64,000 bases of DNA from Mycolicibacterium frederiksbergense. Its GTDB lineage: Bacteria > Actinomycetota > Actinomycetes > Mycobacteriales > Mycobacteriaceae. Made by a program: the position numbers and the translations under genes. The stretch is from NCBI RefSeq assembly GCF_012223425.1, contig NZ_CP038798.1, positions 186,001-250,000 of the forward strand. Direction: 5' to 3'. Of the stretch, positions 19,319 to 27,594 are shown piece after piece; position 1 is the stretch's first letter; every line of letters starts with the position of its first letter. Below the pieces are notes generated by a model. It saw nothing but the letters and a program-made list of their open reading frames with translations. It made no database searches and was not told the DNA's origin.

Positions 19319-19959
19319 GCGCGGAAATCGTTGCCAGCGACCCTTGGTGGGTGTACGCCAGCGGATGCGCCGCCGCGTTGAATGCGGGCTCGCCGGCCCC
19401 GTCGATCGCCGTGTACGGCCCCATCCTCAACCCTGACGAGGACGCCCGGCTATGCACCACGGCGATCTCCAGTCGGCTGGTGGCCGGAGACGGGAGCTTT
19501 CAACGGTCCTCCACATTCGTGCTCGGCACTCCCTTGCTGATGGTCGGAATGCTTGCCGCGCAAGGGGTTGCCAATAGTCGGCGCCGCAAGCAGGCCCAGC
19601 GCGACGAGGTCCCGCAGTGGCGCGAACAGCATGAATGCACGGTCATCGTCACCGACGAGCGGCTGATGTGCAGCCGGTCAGACGGCACGTTCGTCGACTA
19701 CTGGTTCGGATACGTCACAGAGTTTTATCCCGACCTGCACGCGCGCACAGTGACATTCGCCTACGGCGAGCGCTGCGTGCCGTTGCAGCTTGCCGGCCCA
19801 GCCGCGGTGGCGATCGCGCTGTGGTCCGCCCACGCGTTGCATGGGCCAGCGTGGATCAACGACGTTCGTCTGCACCCGCTGCTGTCGACTCAATCGAGCG
19901 TGCCTGCCCTGGCGTCACGACCGGCGATCGCCGGCCACTCAAGTTGGAATGACCGATAG
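19315..19959 (+). CDS. Hypothetical protein with PH-like domain
   Basis: A 214-residue protein. Residues 1-65 are soluble, one hydrophobic segment lies at about 68-83 (TFVLGTPLLMVGMLAAQGV), and a basic RRRKQAQRDE stretch follows. The second half (ECTVIVTDERLMCSRSDG, then FVDYWFGYVTEFYPDL and VPLQLAGPAAVAIALWSAHA) has the strand pattern and final helix of bacterial PH-like domains. It is followed 9 bases later by a small membrane protein, so the two probably work together at the membrane. No catalytic motif is seen. Confidence 0.55.
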   Translation: MSAEIVASDPWWVYASGCAAALNAGSPAPSIAVYGPILNPDEDARLCTTAISSRLVAGDGSFQRSSTFVLGTPLLMVGMLAAQGVANSRRRKQAQRDEVPQWREQHECTVIVTDERLMCSRSDGTFVDYWFGYVTEFYPDLHARTVTFAYGERCVPLQLAGPAAVAIALWSAHALHGPAWINDVRLHPLLSTQSSVPALASRPAIAGHSSWNDR

Positions 19960-19968
19960 GGGCCATTC

Positions 19969-20286
19969 ATGGTGAAGCAGTGGTTGATTGACTATTGGTG
20001 GATTCTGGTCACGGTGCTGTGCATCATCGCCCTCGCCGTGACGATGTGGGTTCTCGGCCGCCGAGGAACGTTGAAGAAGACGTGGCCGAAGATCAGCTTC
20101 GCGGTGACTTGCGTACTGATCCTGTTGATCCCGTTCATGCCGGCGCCCGGTAACTACTGCCTTGCCGCAATCGCGGTGTCCAACCTGTTGGTCGTGTTCA
20201 GCGGCACATTCACCTCCGAGAAGTCCCCAGGGCGTGTAGATCAGCCTGCTACGAGTGCGACGCCCACCACGCGTAGAGGTCGTTGA
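19969..20286 (+). CDS. Small membrane protein
   Basis: A 105-residue protein with three hydrophobic segments: about residues 9-29 (WWILVTVLCIIALAVTMW), 42-57 (ISFAVTCVLILLIPFM) and 62-78 (YCLAAIAVSNLLVVF). A polar tail rich in Pro, Thr and Arg follows. It directly follows the PH-like gene on the same strand. Its 3' end overlaps the 3' end of the convergent kinase gene by 38 bases, so the tail sequence is constrained by both. No family is recognised. Confidence 0.6.
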   Translation: MVKQWLIDYWWILVTVLCIIALAVTMWVLGRRGTLKKTWPKISFAVTCVLILLIPFMPAPGNYCLAAIAVSNLLVVFSGTFTSEKSPGRVDQPATSATPTTRRGR

Positions 20287-21769
20287 GACCCGCTCCGTCG
20301 AGTCTCAGTGATTCAACGACGGCGAGAAACCGGTCGGCGTCCAAGGTCCAAGCAATCAGTGGGCGTCCGTCATTACCGATGCCGCAGAACAGCGTGCCTC
20401 GAGGGGTGGTCGGGTCGGCCACGCGGCGCCAGGGCCCGGGGGACTGAATGTTGCCAGGGCAGATCACCGTGGTCGCCGTTCTGATGACGTCAGCCAGTGC
20501 GCCCTGGAGGGATTGCGCGTCATGCGCGAGCGAGTAGGTGCCGGAGACCGGACCACCGGCATCCTTGTTGGGCCCGCAGATCATGACCACTTCGGTGCCG
20601 GGATCCGTTGAGTCTCCAGGGGTGCACGCGCCGGGGGGATACCCGGCCGGCAGCGCAATTTTCCGTGGGGGAGATGCTGACGTGCTCGTCGGGGGAGTCG
20701 GGGAAGGGCTGATTGTGGTGGCCGCATTGTCGTCATGGCTGGGAAAGGCAAGCCAGGCCAGGACGATTGCCACCACGACGGCCGCCGCGCCGCACAGAAT
20801 CATCCACCGCTTGGACCGAGGTCGGGCCGGTCTGGCTGACTCGACGGGTGTCACCTGGATGCGCGTTGGTGGGGGAGTGGCGTCCGGTAACGGTGGGAGA
20901 GAAGGGCTCAGTGCGTGGGCGGCCGCCGCCGCCAGCTCGCCGGCGGTGGCGTAACGATCCGCCGGACGCTTGGCGAGCGCCTTGGCCACCACGGCGTCAA
21001 GCTCGGGGGCAGCCCAGCCGAGCAGTTCTGAGGGCTTCGGGGCGGCCTGGGTCACATGCGCGTTGGCCATGGCTGCGGCAGTGGTGTGCCCAGGAAAGGG
21101 GATCGAGCCGGTGAGAAGTCGAAACAGTGTGCACCCCAGCGAATACACGTCCGCCCGCCCATCGACAGTGGTGTCGCCGGTGATCACTTCCGGTGCGGTG
21201 TAGGCGAAACTGGCGACGAGCGAGTCCTCGGCATCGTCGGATTCCTCAGTCGTCGTCGTCGACAGCAGCGCCGCCGAGCCGAAGTCGGCGAGGACGACCC
21301 GCTCCCGCCCATCCGCGCGCGTCCCTAGAAGGATGTTGGAGGGCTTGACGTCTTGATGAACAACCCCGTATCTGTGGGCGTAGTCCAGTACCCCGGCGAC
21401 CTCGCTGACGATGCGCAGAGCGCGCTCAGGAGCCATGGGACCGGCCGGCACCGCGGTCTCGGCATTGGGGCCCTCGATGTACTGCATGGCGATCCACCGT
21501 TGACCGTCGGCGGTTTCGCCGCGGCCGTAGAGAGCCACGACATTCGGGTGTCCCAACCCTGCGGTGGTTTCGCCCTCTCGCCGAAAGCGGGCACGGAATG
21601 CAGGGCTACGTGCGCGCTCCGCGGTGAGCACTTTGAGCGCCGCCCAGTGCCCTCTGGTGGGGTGCCAGGCCAGGTACACCACGCTCATGCCGCCGCGGCC
21701 CAGGACCCGGTCGATGCGGTAGCCGGCGATATCAGTGGGTTGATCCGGCGACGACTCAGGCTCGCTCAC
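20249..21769 (-). CDS. Transmembrane Ser/Thr protein kinase (PknH-like layout)
   Basis: A 506-residue eukaryotic-type kinase read from GTG (an upstream ATG adds 14 codons of poor composition). Kinase domain, about residues 14-280: VLGRGGMSVVYLA (glycine loop), AALKVL (ATP-binding Lys), GVVHQDVKPSN (catalytic loop, with Gln in place of the usual Arg of HRD), LADFGSA (DFG), SFAYTAPEV (APE). A Pro-rich juxtamembrane segment is followed by one membrane helix (about 320-340, MILCGAAAVVVAIVLAWLAF) and an outside domain of about 150 residues with four cysteines, possibly two disulfides as in the PknH sensor domain. It is probably a membrane sensor; the ligand is unknown. Gln in the HRD position makes it a non-RD kinase. 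Confidence 0.85.
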   Translation of the reverse strand: MSEPESSPDQPTDIAGYRIDRVLGRGGMSVVYLAWHPTRGHWAALKVLTAERARSPAFRARFRREGETTAGLGHPNVVALYGRGETADGQRWIAMQYIEGPNAETAVPAGPMAPERALRIVSEVAGVLDYAHRYGVVHQDVKPSNILLGTRADGRERVVLADFGSAALLSTTTTEESDDAEDSLVASFAYTAPEVITGDTTVDGRADVYSLGCTLFRLLTGSIPFPGHTTAAAMANAHVTQAAPKPSELLGWAAPELDAVVAKALAKRPADRYATAGELAAAAAHALSPSLPPLPDATPPPTRIQVTPVESARPARPRSKRWMILCGAAAVVVAIVLAWLAFPSHDDNAATTISPSPTPPTSTSASPPRKIALPAGYPPGACTPGDSTDPGTEVVMICGPNKDAGGPVSGTYSLAHDAQSLQGALADVIRTATTVICPGNIQSPGPWRRVADPTTPRGTLFCGIGNDGRPLIAWTLDADRFLAVVESLRLDGAGLNDLYAWWASHS

Positions 21770-21873
21770 GTGTCGCAAACCTCCCGCCGACGTCGCCACC
21801 GCGGGGCGCAATATGTACGCAACCCCTGTACGCTGATCGTACAGGATAGTCGTACAACTGAGAGGTGCACGCG

Positions 21874-22158
21874 ATGGCCATCAGTGCGAGCGAAGCGCGG
21901 CAGCGCCTATTTCCGCTCCTCGAGCAAGTCAACACCGACCACGTACCCGTCCGCATCACGTCCAAAGCCGGTGACGCAGTGCTCATGTCGGCTGATGACT
22001 ACGACTCCTGGCAAGAAACGGTTTACCTCCTGCGTTCGCCGGAAAACGCGCGCCGACTCATGGAATCGGTCGCCCGAGACAGGGCCAGCCACGCCCCGTC
22101 GGCCGAGTACACCAAGTCGCTCGACGAGCTGCAGGAGATGGCTGGCGGCTCGGAGTGA
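21874..22158 (+). CDS. yefM: YefM-family antitoxin
   Basis: A 94-residue antitoxin. The N-terminal Phd/YefM fold is clear: [42 protein letters not shown]. The C-terminal tail that wraps the toxin follows ([17 protein letters not shown]). The ATG three codons into the open frame, after AGAGGTGCACGCG, is preferred. The last codons overlap the GTG of the toxin gene (GTGA), giving translational coupling, and such pairs repress their own promoter; the upstream GTACAGGATAGTCGTAC is an imperfect palindrome (21838-21854) suited to that. Confidence 0.93.
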   Translation: MAISASEARQRLFPLLEQVNTDHVPVRITSKAGDAVLMSADDYDSWQETVYLLRSPENARRLMESVARDRASHAPSAEYTKSLDELQEMAGGSE

Positions 22159-22412
22159 GAAGCATCCAGTTCGACCCGGATGCGTGGGAGGACTTCCTGT
22201 TCTGGCTCGCCACCGACCGCAAGACCGCACGTCGCATCACCAGACTGATCGGTGAAATTCAGCGCGATCCGTTCAGCGGCATCGGCAAACCAGAACCCCT
22301 CAAAGGCGAACTGTCGGGATACTGGTCACGCCGAATCGACGACGAACACCGCCTCGTCTACCGAGCCAATGCGACAGAAGTCAAGATCCTCAAAGCCCGG
22401 TACCACTACTGA
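22155..22412 (+). CDS. yoeB: YoeB-family mRNA interferase toxin
   Basis: An 85-residue RelE-superfamily toxin: [18 protein letters not shown], then [36 protein letters not shown] and the C-terminal ILKARYHY. YoeB cuts mRNA at the ribosome. Residues matching the known catalytic set (Glu in EPLKG/DDEHR, Arg in HRLVY, and the terminal His-Tyr) are all present, so it should be active. It starts with GTG overlapping the antitoxin stop. The pair is a type II plasmid-addiction module. Confidence 0.93.
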   Translation: MRSIQFDPDAWEDFLFWLATDRKTARRITRLIGEIQRDPFSGIGKPEPLKGELSGYWSRRIDDEHRLVYRANATEVKILKARYHY

Positions 22413-22511
22413 TCAGCGGCCCCTCTACGCCCTCATGAAGACCGGATCGTCACCGGCGGCGCACTCCGCGCTCAACCTCCTCCGGGCCTCGGACGTTGCA
22501 TCCAAAGCCCT

Positions 22512-23564
22512 CTAGGCCCTGATGCGGGGCGCCTCGGTGCTTTTCCAGGCGACGGAGGGGTCCGTAGCGAATCGGCTGGCACCCGCGTTGTCTCGCTCTG
22601 CGAGGTAAACCAGGATGTTCGGCTGGAGCGCGGTGGAGCCCTGCTCTTGCGACGTGATGTAGGCCTGTCCCCACTGCGGAAGCCGGACAGGCGCATCGCT
22701 ACCGACGACCCGCCGAGCCAAGGCGGCGTGAGACATTCGCATCGCGCACGACTGCGGGAACTGGTAGTTGGACGGCGCCAACCGAACGTTGGACTCAGCC
22801 TCGAAAATCCACACGTAGACGGCCAAGGCCTGGCCCTTGTCGCTCACGATCGACGCCACCAGATTGGACAAGCCGGGGTTCGTGATGCTGCACGTGGCCC
22901 TGACGACGACGATCAAGTCGGCGATATGGGCCGACTCCTCCGGACGCGTGCGGCGCAATTCCTCAATTGACGCCAGCCCCAACTCTTTTAGCATCGTCGT
23001 TCGCTTTTGCATCTGATCTCTGACAGCACCCACGAATAGCCCCGCACTCTCCTCATCGTCGGCGACATCCGTGGCGAGCGTGACAATTGGTGGTGGGGCT
23101 GCCTCAGGATCTAGGTGGTGGTAGTTCACCGGAGCGGCGAATTCGGTGGTTGCGACGGCGAACTGAACGGCTGATCCGTTGTCCGTGGCGCCGTTGAGGA
23201 CCGCGCTGACAAGGTAGATGAGATCGGCATTCACCTTCGCGACAACCCATGTATTGCAGGCTAATTCAAGTTCGACGATCTCCCCCAGTGACGTCTCTCC
23301 GATAGCCGTGTACCCGGGACGCGCGGCCAGGTCGCGGAACTCCTTGGGCGTCGGGTGCGCGCCGCCAACTAGAGCTGTTGCCTCTGCCGCCGCCTCGTCG
23401 ATTGCTTCCAGGCGGTGGAGATCGTCGATGGGAACGATGGCCGCGACGGGCCTGTTCTGGTTGAGGATCACCAGGCGCTCACCGTCGGCAGCGCGCGAGA
23501 TGAGCTGACCAGAGTTGCGGTTGAGGTCCGTTGCGGAGACGAGCGCCTTGGTGTCGACCTTCAT
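22512..23564 (-). CDS. Phd/YefM antitoxin domain fused to degenerate EccC/FtsK-like domain
   Basis: A 350-residue protein. Residues 1-60 are a Phd/YefM antitoxin domain (ATDLNRNSGQLISRAADGER, NQNRPVAAIVPIDDLHRLEAI). Residues about 90-340 follow the layout of an FtsK/EccC ATPase module: IGETSLGEIVELEL, then where Walker A would stand VVAKVNADLIYLVSAVLNGA, then SAVQFAVATTEF (in place of a Walker B-like VDFKGGA), PPPIVTLATDVADDEE, a helix ending ELGLASIEELRR, HIADLIVVVRA, an ALAVYVWIFEAE strand and ARRVVGSDAPVRLPQWGQAYI. Every catalytic P-loop residue is lost. No toxin gene adjoins it in its own direction. It lies near yefM-yoeB but on the other strand. I infer a regulator or an interaction partner of a type VII ATPase. 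Confidence 0.6.
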   Translation of the reverse strand: MKVDTKALVSATDLNRNSGQLISRAADGERLVILNQNRPVAAIVPIDDLHRLEAIDEAAAEATALVGGAHPTPKEFRDLAARPGYTAIGETSLGEIVELELACNTWVVAKVNADLIYLVSAVLNGATDNGSAVQFAVATTEFAAPVNYHHLDPEAAPPPIVTLATDVADDEESAGLFVGAVRDQMQKRTTMLKELGLASIEELRRTRPEESAHIADLIVVVRATCSITNPGLSNLVASIVSDKGQALAVYVWIFEAESNVRLAPSNYQFPQSCAMRMSHAALARRVVGSDAPVRLPQWGQAYITSQEQGSTALQPNILVYLAERDNAGASRFATDPSVAWKSTEAPRIRA

Positions 23565-23604
23565 ACCTACAGAATACGGTCAATTTTACGTACGTGTCTA
23601 CGTA

Positions 23605-23961
23605 TCATTCCTCACGGCGCGCCGTGCTGTGCATCGTCAATCGGGGTCGCCGGCCGGTGACAGCGGGGCCGTCGCCCGAGTCTTCCCGCGCCTGGATACT
23701 CGGGTGGACAGTTGGGGGCTCGTCGTCTGGCCGGGGCCACGCCATCGCGATCTCAACGGCCTCTTGAAGTTGAGCATTGGTGTACATCCAGCCTTTGGCG
23801 GTCCACGTACGTGGAACAACCTGAGCGATCAACGGCTGTGGAAGTCCGCACGCCTTGGCGACATCGGCGATGGTGAGACTTGGCCTGTCCTGCTCCGTGG
23901 CTGCACGGTCGGCGCCCTTCACGATGCGCAGCGAGGTCCGGGGCGGGTTGTTATCGCGCAC
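23605..23961 (-). CDS. Hypothetical small protein with HTH-like segment
   Basis: A 118-residue protein from GTG; the frame is open far upstream, but that part is the translated 30-bp tandem repeat and unnatural. SLTIADVAKACGLPQPLIAQ (about residues 28-47) resembles a helix-turn-helix, and WMYTNAQLQEAVEIAMAW a following helix, so a small DNA-binding protein of the excisionase/MerR-like class is possible. The C-terminus is polar and probably disordered. It lies 40 bases downstream of the Phd-fusion start, transcribed toward the same side. Confidence 0.4.
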   Translation of the reverse strand: MRDNNPPRTSLRIVKGADRAATEQDRPSLTIADVAKACGLPQPLIAQVVPRTWTAKGWMYTNAQLQEAVEIAMAWPRPDDEPPTVHPSIQAREDSGDGPAVTGRRPRLTMHSTARREE

Positions 23962-24017
23962 GCCTTCCACGCTACGGGTATGCCGGGGTGTGAGCGAGCA
24001 GCAATTTCGGCCAGAAA

Positions 24018-24120
24018 GACGTGAGAGTGTCGGACAGAATCCACAAAGACGTGAGAGTGTCGGACAGAATCCACAAAGACGTGAGAGTGTCGGACAGAAT
24101 CCACAAAGACGTGAGAGTGG
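24018..24120. repeat. Tandem 30-bp direct repeats (3.4 copies)
   Basis: Three identical 30-bp units at 24018-24047, 24048-24077 and 24078-24107, followed by 13 bases of a fourth. Each unit begins GACGTGAGAGTGTCGGACAG and ends AATCCACAAA. There are no spacers, so this is not CRISPR-like. It lies between a small HTH-like gene and a TetR gene. GTCGGACAG/CTGTCCGA words recur in the other repeat region near 26.1-26.3 kb. Confidence 0.9.
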
Positions 24121-24284
24121 TTCGGTGTCTTGCGGGACAACGGCTTTCGTCCCTGTCGGCGGTGCTGGGACTTGTCGGTGCTCAAGTGCAGGCCGGTGTT
24201 GGCGAAGCGGCGGCGCACTTCGGTCAGGCTCAGTTCGCTGTAGAAGCCGTCGGTGGACAGACGGGCGCCCTGTGGTGCGACTAT

Positions 24285-24908
24285 CTAGTGCTTGAACTGG
24301 CCTTCGCGAATCATCCGGGTTACCGCCGCGTCCCAGCGCCATGTCTGGGAGCGGTCGTAAAGGGGGGCTGTTAGGTGTCTCTCGACATGTGGCCGCAGCA
24401 TGATGGTGCCAACCCGCAGGATCAGCGGGAGCATCGCAGCCCACACCGGATCGAGGTCCTCGCCCACAAGGCCCTGCGCCCTGAAGTTGGCTCCTTGCCG
24501 CTCACTGATTGCACAGAAGCCGTCGAAGATGACCCTCCCGATCTCGCCGCCTTCGGCCAGCGCCCGTCCGACGTAGTCCATTGCGTGTGGATTGCTGAAC
24601 ATCAAATCAGCAAACCGGCTACCGGCGGCGTCGGCGCTGACAGGTGCCGTTGGGGTGTCCGGGGAAGTTCCAAGCGCCTCGTTGAAGATGGCGAGGACGT
24701 GCCTGTCGATGCTCTCGATCAACTGTTGCTTGGTGAAGAAATAGTGCTGGATGAGGCCCAAGCTGACGTTCGCAGCCTCGGCGATGGTGCGCAGCGACGT
24801 CTTGTCGATGCCGTGCTCGGCGAAGCACTTCATCGCCGCGTCGCGAATTTGCTTGGGCTTGGTGGCCGACGACGGCGCCGCGATGCAATGGGGGAGTGAG
24901 CCATCCAT
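24285..24908 (-). CDS. TetR/AcrR-family transcriptional regulator
   Basis: A 207-residue regulator. The DNA-binding domain is clear (residues about 17-62): IRDAAMKCFAEHGIDKTSLR, TIAEAANVSLGLIQHYFFTK. The ligand domain (about 70-200) is helical with FADLMFSNPHAMDYVGRALA and ILRVGTIMLRPHVERHL. The start is the ATG of ACGATGGATGG; the frame runs on upstream but has poor composition there. No target operon is adjacent on the divergent side; the membrane protein gene just upstream runs in the same direction. The ligand is unknown. Confidence 0.85.
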   Translation of the reverse strand: MDGSLPHCIAAPSSATKPKQIRDAAMKCFAEHGIDKTSLRTIAEAANVSLGLIQHYFFTKQQLIESIDRHVLAIFNEALGTSPDTPTAPVSADAAGSRFADLMFSNPHAMDYVGRALAEGGEIGRVIFDGFCAISERQGANFRAQGLVGEDLDPVWAAMLPLILRVGTIMLRPHVERHLTAPLYDRSQTWRWDAAVTRMIREGQFKH

Positions 24909-25024
24909 CGTTACGATTCTGGCAGAGGACACAGTCCACCCCTGGCTCGGTTGGGATTGGCAAACTATGCGACTGGCGTTTGAGCTGCCGCGGGAGGGGC
25001 GTCGCCCGAACGTTCCGTCAACGG

Positions 25025-25741
25025 TCAATCGGTCGCGAACTCGCGGGCCGCATACGCCGTGACCACAAGCGCTGCCCAACACACGCCAACGAACGGAATT
25101 AGGACGTACCAGCCCATGGCGAACTCGGGATCACCGGCGTACGGCGTGAGAAAGCCGATGAAGGCAAACATGCCGGCAAAAACGCCAAATAGAATTTGCC
25201 CCGGAAGGTACAGCGCCATGGAGTGAAGGATCTCAAGTGCGTGCTCTCGACCCGTGACCACAAGGAAGTCGATGACGAACACCAGGCACAGTGCGATGAT
25301 CGCCAATGTCTTGGTCAGTTCAACGACTTGGTCGAAGGAGAAGGCGATGCTGACCCACTGCGTCAGGCTCAGCGCTCCGTGGACCGAGCCGTCGAACGCG
25401 CGAAACATCCACCCACATAATTGAGACATGCAGCAGACCGATGCGATGAACAGCGTTTGCGCGATCGCCAAGACCGGAACTTGCCACGCGAGATCATCAC
25501 GCTTTCGTCGAAGGAAGTCGCTCGCCCGTCCGTAGGAGTCGATGGCCTGATGAGCAGCCTCCTTCCACGCGAAGAAGGCAAAGACGCTGTTGAGCGCCAA
25601 GAGCAGGACGAACGGAACGCCCAGCCACTTCAAGATCCCTAAGACAAGGTCGTCTGGAGCCAGATCGGGGAGCTCCTCCGCCCGATAAAGCACCCCCGAC
25701 AGCATGAGCACCGCGACCTTGCACGCCACAGCATCGACCAC
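25025..25741 (-). CDS. Polytopic membrane protein of unknown function
   Basis: A 238-residue protein with about five or six hydrophobic segments: near 35-55 (VPFVLLLALNSVFAFFAW), 87-105 (VLAIAQTLFIASVCCMSQL), 140-160 (IIALCLVFVIDFLVV), 176-196 (LPGQILFGVFAGMFAFIGFL) and 207-228 (YVLIPFVGVCWAALVVTAY). It has no motif I recognise. It precedes the TetR gene on the same strand, with its 3' end about 120 bases before the regulator start, so the two may be cotranscribed and the regulator may control it. Confidence 0.65.
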   Translation of the reverse strand: MVDAVACKVAVLMLSGVLYRAEELPDLAPDDLVLGILKWLGVPFVLLLALNSVFAFFAWKEAAHQAIDSYGRASDFLRRKRDDLAWQVPVLAIAQTLFIASVCCMSQLCGWMFRAFDGSVHGALSLTQWVSIAFSFDQVVELTKTLAIIALCLVFVIDFLVVTGREHALEILHSMALYLPGQILFGVFAGMFAFIGFLTPYAGDPEFAMGWYVLIPFVGVCWAALVVTAYAAREFATD

Positions 25742-26484
25742 AACGAACCCCCTTTCGCTGCGGGCACGAACTCGACCGTCGACACCCGCCCGCGGGTCGA
25801 TTGTGGCCCAACCCTTGCTAGCTCGCGCGATTGGGCCGCGGCGACGTCATGGGTTGCCCAGGACACGCCGTGCCTTGGGCGGCTCGTCTAGATCTCTTTG
25901 AATCGAAGCGGCATCGCATCGCGAACATGCAATTGTGGCAGGGACATTCGAAATTATGCAGTTGTGGCTCTGGTGGGGGCTTCCCTCATCGCCATTCGTC
26001 ACAGTGACGAATAACCCTGCTAGACTTCATACTTGGCGGCAGCTGGCGATGGAAGTGGGCGATAAACTATCGGCATTAACCAGAATGCGGTCTGCTAAGC
26101 GCAAGAACTCGCACCTCCGAGCTGTCCGATCCGGAACTAGTTGGGAGTAATCCAGGAAACCTGGTATCTGTCCGATTTCTCGCCCTCCGTTCCAGAACTA
26201 TCTGACAGTGACCCTTGCCCAGGTCCCTGCCCATGCACCTGCGGATCTTCGGTCGGCGTAACCATGGCGCCGACTCCGAATCCATGACTATCTGACAGCG
26301 CCGGACAGGACGATCGACTGTCCAGAACTACCTGACAGCGGCGGGCACTCCGCGCCTTCGAGGTCCAGCGTGAACCGGTTAATTCGTCACTGTGACGTTA
26401 CGTAGGTGATGCAGCACCCGATCAACGGCTACGACACCCTGCAGATCCTCAGGCACTTCGGCAAGGTCTGAGCTTGACCCGCCG
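25742..26484. other. Intergenic region with two palindromes and short repeats
   Basis: About 740 bases without a gene. Two related palindromes are present: ATTCGTCAC-A-GTGACGAAT (25994-26012, perfect) and ATTCGTCAC-T-GTGACGTTA (26382-26400, two mismatches). Between them a motif of the form CCAGAACTATCTGACAG is repeated three times (about 26190-26210, 26278-26300 and 26318-26340, with small changes), and CTGTCCGA words occur. The pattern suggests recombinase or regulator binding sites, or leftovers of a mobile-element end. Confidence 0.55.
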
Positions 26485-27582
26485 CTACTCCCCGAAGGTG
26501 TCCTTCAAGTCAACGCAGAGGTTGTTCCCGAATCGGTAGTCGAGCAGGCGTTTGCGGTGCATCTGGTGCACGGCCACCCCTGGGGAGATCCCCACCTGCC
26601 TTGCGGCGCGGACGATCTCGCTGTCCTGGCTGAGCCCCTCGAACGGTGCGATGCCGTGTTCGCCGAACAGCGTCTCGAAGGCGAACTGGTTCGCGCCCTT
26701 CTCGGCGGCGCTGGTGCGCTTCTTCTCCGTCTTGAACTCCAGGTGCATCTCGCCCCGGGGGTCGTTGAGAACGTGACCGAGTTCGTGGAACAGAGCCCAG
26801 GTCACGAACCCGTCCTTGCCCCAGCGGCCCGTCTGCTGGATCACCGGCACCCGCTTGTCGATCCACCGCGTCATCCCCAGCAGCGGGAAGTTCTTCGGGG
26901 GTTCGACCACTATGAAGACGACGCCGATCTCTGCGAGCTGGCCCGCGATGTCGCGGAGCATCATCTTGTCCGGCCGGGCAGCACGCGCGCGAAGCTCCGG
27001 GAGTGCGGCGCGCAGCTGTGCCTCGTCATAGTCGTACTTCCGGCCGCGTTCGAACGGCTCAGTGAGCTCAGCGGCGCGAAGCCACGTAGTCAGAGCGGTG
27101 GGTGCGACGTCGGCGCCGGACTCCTTCAACGCCGCCAGGGCGTAGTCACCCTGCGACGCGGTCTCATGGAGGTGCTCGTAGACCTCCCATGTGCCGCAGC
27201 GGTGGAACGCTAGGAAGTCGGAGACCAGGCGGCCCGGATTGGCTCGCGTCGAGGTGGTGGCACCGAGGCTCCGCAGATAGGTCGCCGCGTTCAAGTCGAT
27301 GGCGTCGGCGTGCTGCGCGAGGTTCTCCTCATCGGCTATGCGGTTAAGGTCCGCGCGGTACGCGGCCTCGTACCGCAGCCACGCGTCGGCGGGTATCCCC
27401 ACGACACGCTCCAGCCGCCCCGCGGTGTCCGGTGTGATCGGAGCACGTCCGTGAACGATCTCGTTGACCTGCTTGCGGCTGCAGCCGAGCATCTCGGCCA
27501 CCCGTTGCTGGGAGAAGCCCTGTTCGTCGATCCACTCTTCCAGGTATTCCCCGGGGGCGACGGCGTAGTTGGTGGCGGTCAT
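26485..27582 (-). CDS. higA: HigA-type antitoxin with ImmA/IrrE metallopeptidase domain
   Basis: A 365-residue protein. Residues about 8-70 are an XRE/HigA helix-turn-helix (EYLEEWIDEQGFSQQRVAEM, SRKQVNEIVHGRAPITPDTA). The C-terminal half (about 220-300) is an ImmA/IrrE domain with the zinc motif HELGHVL and the downstream segment EKGANQFAFETLF; the third-ligand Glu seems to be replaced (usual ExxAN xFA). Long HigA proteins of this type pair with a RelE-like toxin encoded just upstream, as here (12 bases apart). The HTH probably represses the pair; the peptidase-like part may respond to stress. Confidence 0.8.
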   Translation of the reverse strand: MTATNYAVAPGEYLEEWIDEQGFSQQRVAEMLGCSRKQVNEIVHGRAPITPDTAGRLERVVGIPADAWLRYEAAYRADLNRIADEENLAQHADAIDLNAATYLRSLGATTSTRANPGRLVSDFLAFHRCGTWEVYEHLHETASQGDYALAALKESGADVAPTALTTWLRAAELTEPFERGRKYDYDEAQLRAALPELRARAARPDKMMLRDIAGQLAEIGVVFIVVEPPKNFPLLGMTRWIDKRVPVIQQTGRWGKDGFVTWALFHELGHVLNDPRGEMHLEFKTEKKRTSAAEKGANQFAFETLFGEHGIAPFEGLSQDSEIVRAARQVGISPGVAVHQMHRKRLLDYRFGNNLCVDLKDTFGE

Positions 27583-27594
27583 TGGCTTCTCCTC

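Noticed and set aside
22512..23564. The Phd fusion as antitoxin of the adjacent yefM-yoeB pair
   Set aside because: It is on the opposite strand with its own start, and YoeB already has a coupled YefM; no second toxin gene lies next to it.
24018..24120. CRISPR array
   Set aside because: Repeat units are directly adjacent with no variable spacers, and there are no cas genes.
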